Assembly: GCA_025054615.1 (NCBI GenBank)
Contig: JANWZO010000019.1
Coordinates: 1 to 42,615, forward strand
DNA: 42,615 nt
Direction: 5' to 3'
From: Kiritimatiellia bacterium
GTDB taxonomy: Bacteria; Verrucomicrobiota; Kiritimatiellia; CAIVKH01
Part shown: positions 41,519 through 42,615 of the stretch, one piece after another
Layout of the letters: every line of letters starts with the position of its first letter
Position numbering within the stretch: position 1 is the stretch's first letter
Position numbers and translations under genes: made by a program
The notes under the pieces: generated by a model
What the model saw: the letters and a program-made list of their open reading frames with translations, nothing else
Database searches by the model: none
What the model was told of the DNA's origin: nothing

Positions 41519-42615
41519 TCAACCCTCCAGGGAAATCAGGACAGGGTTTTGGATGGCCTCAATAATCCAGCGTAGAAATCTGGCGCCGTCCGCTCCATCG
41601 ATGATCCGATGGTCAAACGACAGGGACAGCGGAAGCATCAGGCGCGGCTGGAAGAAGCCGTTAATCAGAACCGGTTCGTGGGCGGCGCGGCCCACTCCAA
41701 GGATAGCAACCTCCGGATGGTTGACAATGGGGGTGAAAAAGCCGCCGCCGATTGCCCCGAGGTTGGTGATCGTGAAGCAGGAGCCCGTCATGTCGTCGGG
41801 GCTTAATTTACGGGAGCGGGCTCTGTCGGCCGCCCGCTGCAGTTCGACCGCAATTTGAATGACATTGCGGCGGTCCACGTCCCGGATCACCGGGACCAGC
41901 AATCCTCTCTCGGTGTCCACGGCGACGCCGATGTTGTAATACCGTTTGAGAATCAGCTCGCCGCGGGCCATATCGATGCTGGAGTTGAATTTGGGATGCA
42001 CTTTGAGCGCCGACGCGGCGATCTTGACCAGGAAGGCCGTCAGCGTGAGTTTGGCCCCAGCCGCCTCCGCCTTCGGTCGGGCTTCCTGTCGGAGTTTTTC
42101 GAGTTCGGTGATATCGGCCTTATCATGCAGCGTCACGTGCGGGATCGTGGTCCAGCACAGCGACATTTGCTCGGCAGTGGCGATGCGCACGTTGTTGAGG
42201 GGTTGATATTCAACTTCGCCCCATCGTGAAAAATCCGGGAGTGGCGGCTGCGCCGGCCGTCCGCGTTGCTGGATGAGTCCGGCATTCAGGGCCCTTGCGT
42301 AATTTTTGACATCGTCGATGGAAATACGCCCGCCCGGCCCTGTTCCGGGGACCTGGGTAATATCGACCCCGATTTCACGAGCGAATTTGCGCGTAGAAGG
42401 TGCGGCAGGCGCAGCGGCCCCGGATTCCGCGGCCGGTGGAACCCGCGGGATCGCCGCCGCCGGCTGCATGGGGGCCCGCTGCGGGGCAGGGGAAGGAGGC
42501 GGCTGGGGGGAGGGGGTGGCCGTCAAGGTCACCGGCTCGGACTCGCCCACAGCGGGAGCGGTTGCGGGAGGCGACGGAGGCGGCGGAGCTTCGCGGGAGG
42601 CCGGAGGCGGGGGCG
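41519..42615 (-). CDS. Dihydrolipoyl acyltransferase E2 (partial at window edge)
   Basis: The frame stays open to the window end, so the N-terminal lipoyl domain(s) and start lie outside; the reported part covers about 365 codons. It begins in a Pro/Ala-rich linker (42400-42615), then a peripheral subunit-binding domain (RKFAREIGVDITQVPGTG, GRISIDDV), a second linker, and the catalytic domain with NVRIATAEQM, TIPHVTLHDKAD, VAVDTERGLLVPVI and the active-site SLSFDHRIIDGADGARFL (DHRxxDG near 41600-41625). This is the core of a 2-oxo-acid dehydrogenase complex, probably pyruvate dehydrogenase, which makes acetyl-CoA. E1 genes are not in the window and may lie beyond the edge. Substrate (pyruvate, branched chain, other) is not certain. 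Confidence 0.93.
   Translation of the reverse strand, partial: PPPPASREAPPPPSPPATAPAVGESEPVTLTATPSPQPPPSPAPQRAPMQPAAAIPRVPPAAESGAAAPAAPSTRKFAREIGVDITQVPGTGPGGRISIDDVKNYARALNAGLIQQRGRPAQPPLPDFSRWGEVEYQPLNNVRIATAEQMSLCWTTIPHVTLHDKADITELEKLRQEARPKAEAAGAKLTLTAFLVKIAASALKVHPKFNSSIDMARGELILKRYYNIGVAVDTERGLLVPVIRDVDRRNVIQIAVELQRAADRARSRKLSPDDMTGSCFTITNLGAIGGGFFTPIVNHPEVAILGVGRAAHEPVLINGFFQPRLMLPLSLSFDHRIIDGADGARFLRWIIEAIQNPVLISLEG

Overview
The window looks like chromosomal DNA from a GC-rich, diderm (LPS-bearing) bacterium, most likely of the Verrucomicrobiota/Kiritimatiellota side of the PVC group. This is an inference. The support is a PEP-CTERM protein, a type II pseudopilin of the kind abundant in PVC genomes, very large secreted multidomain proteins with a DxDxDG plus 'STTNL' C-terminal module, lipid A/LPS core genes, and an operon of three SPFH (HflK/HflC-type) genes. 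No rRNA, tRNA, CRISPR, transposase or integrase was seen, and there is no gene-free stretch longer than 200 bases.

Layout. 94-6921: a 2275-residue secreted protein with two complete subtilisin units; the second interrupts another domain. 6958-8711: a divergent pair, a small outer-membrane beta-barrel and a protein of a family usually labelled 3-methyladenine DNA glycosylase. 8765-15525 (minus strand): a five-gene operon joined by 4-nt stop/start overlaps: ABC-2-type permease, SPFH protein with a polytopic N-terminus, HflC-like, HflK-like, P1B metal ATPase. 15725-27412: an envelope block: lpxK, heptosyltransferase, WaaE-type glycosyltransferase, another glycosyltransferase, an LPS-kinase/glycosidase-like fusion, a lipid A acyltransferase (minus), a GT4 enzyme, an ArnT-type membrane glycosyltransferase (minus) and murJ. 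Genes here are tightly packed and several convergent pairs overlap at their 3' ends. 27380-28431 (minus): a depolymerase-type esterase coupled to a 61-residue membrane protein.

28548-32554: a likely operon of three exported proteins: PEP-CTERM protein, pseudopilin, and a lamin-tail-domain protein. 32614-37293: an Fbp-like ABC importer (ATPase, lipoprotein, fused double permease) followed by a HAD phosphatase. 37286-37380: an array of near-perfect palindromes in 16/32-bp register that runs from the HAD stop codon into the signal peptide of a secreted protein (37352-38662). 38672-39966 (minus): a DUF3108-type periplasmic protein and a SET-domain methyltransferase. 40093-42615 (minus): dihydrolipoamide dehydrogenase and the C-terminal part of a dihydrolipoyl acyltransferase, which runs off the window.

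The most unusual items are the SPFH/P-type ATPase operon, the palindrome array, the protease inserted into a choice-of-anchor-D-like domain, and the kinase/glycosidase fusion. Functions are read from motifs by eye; no database search was possible.
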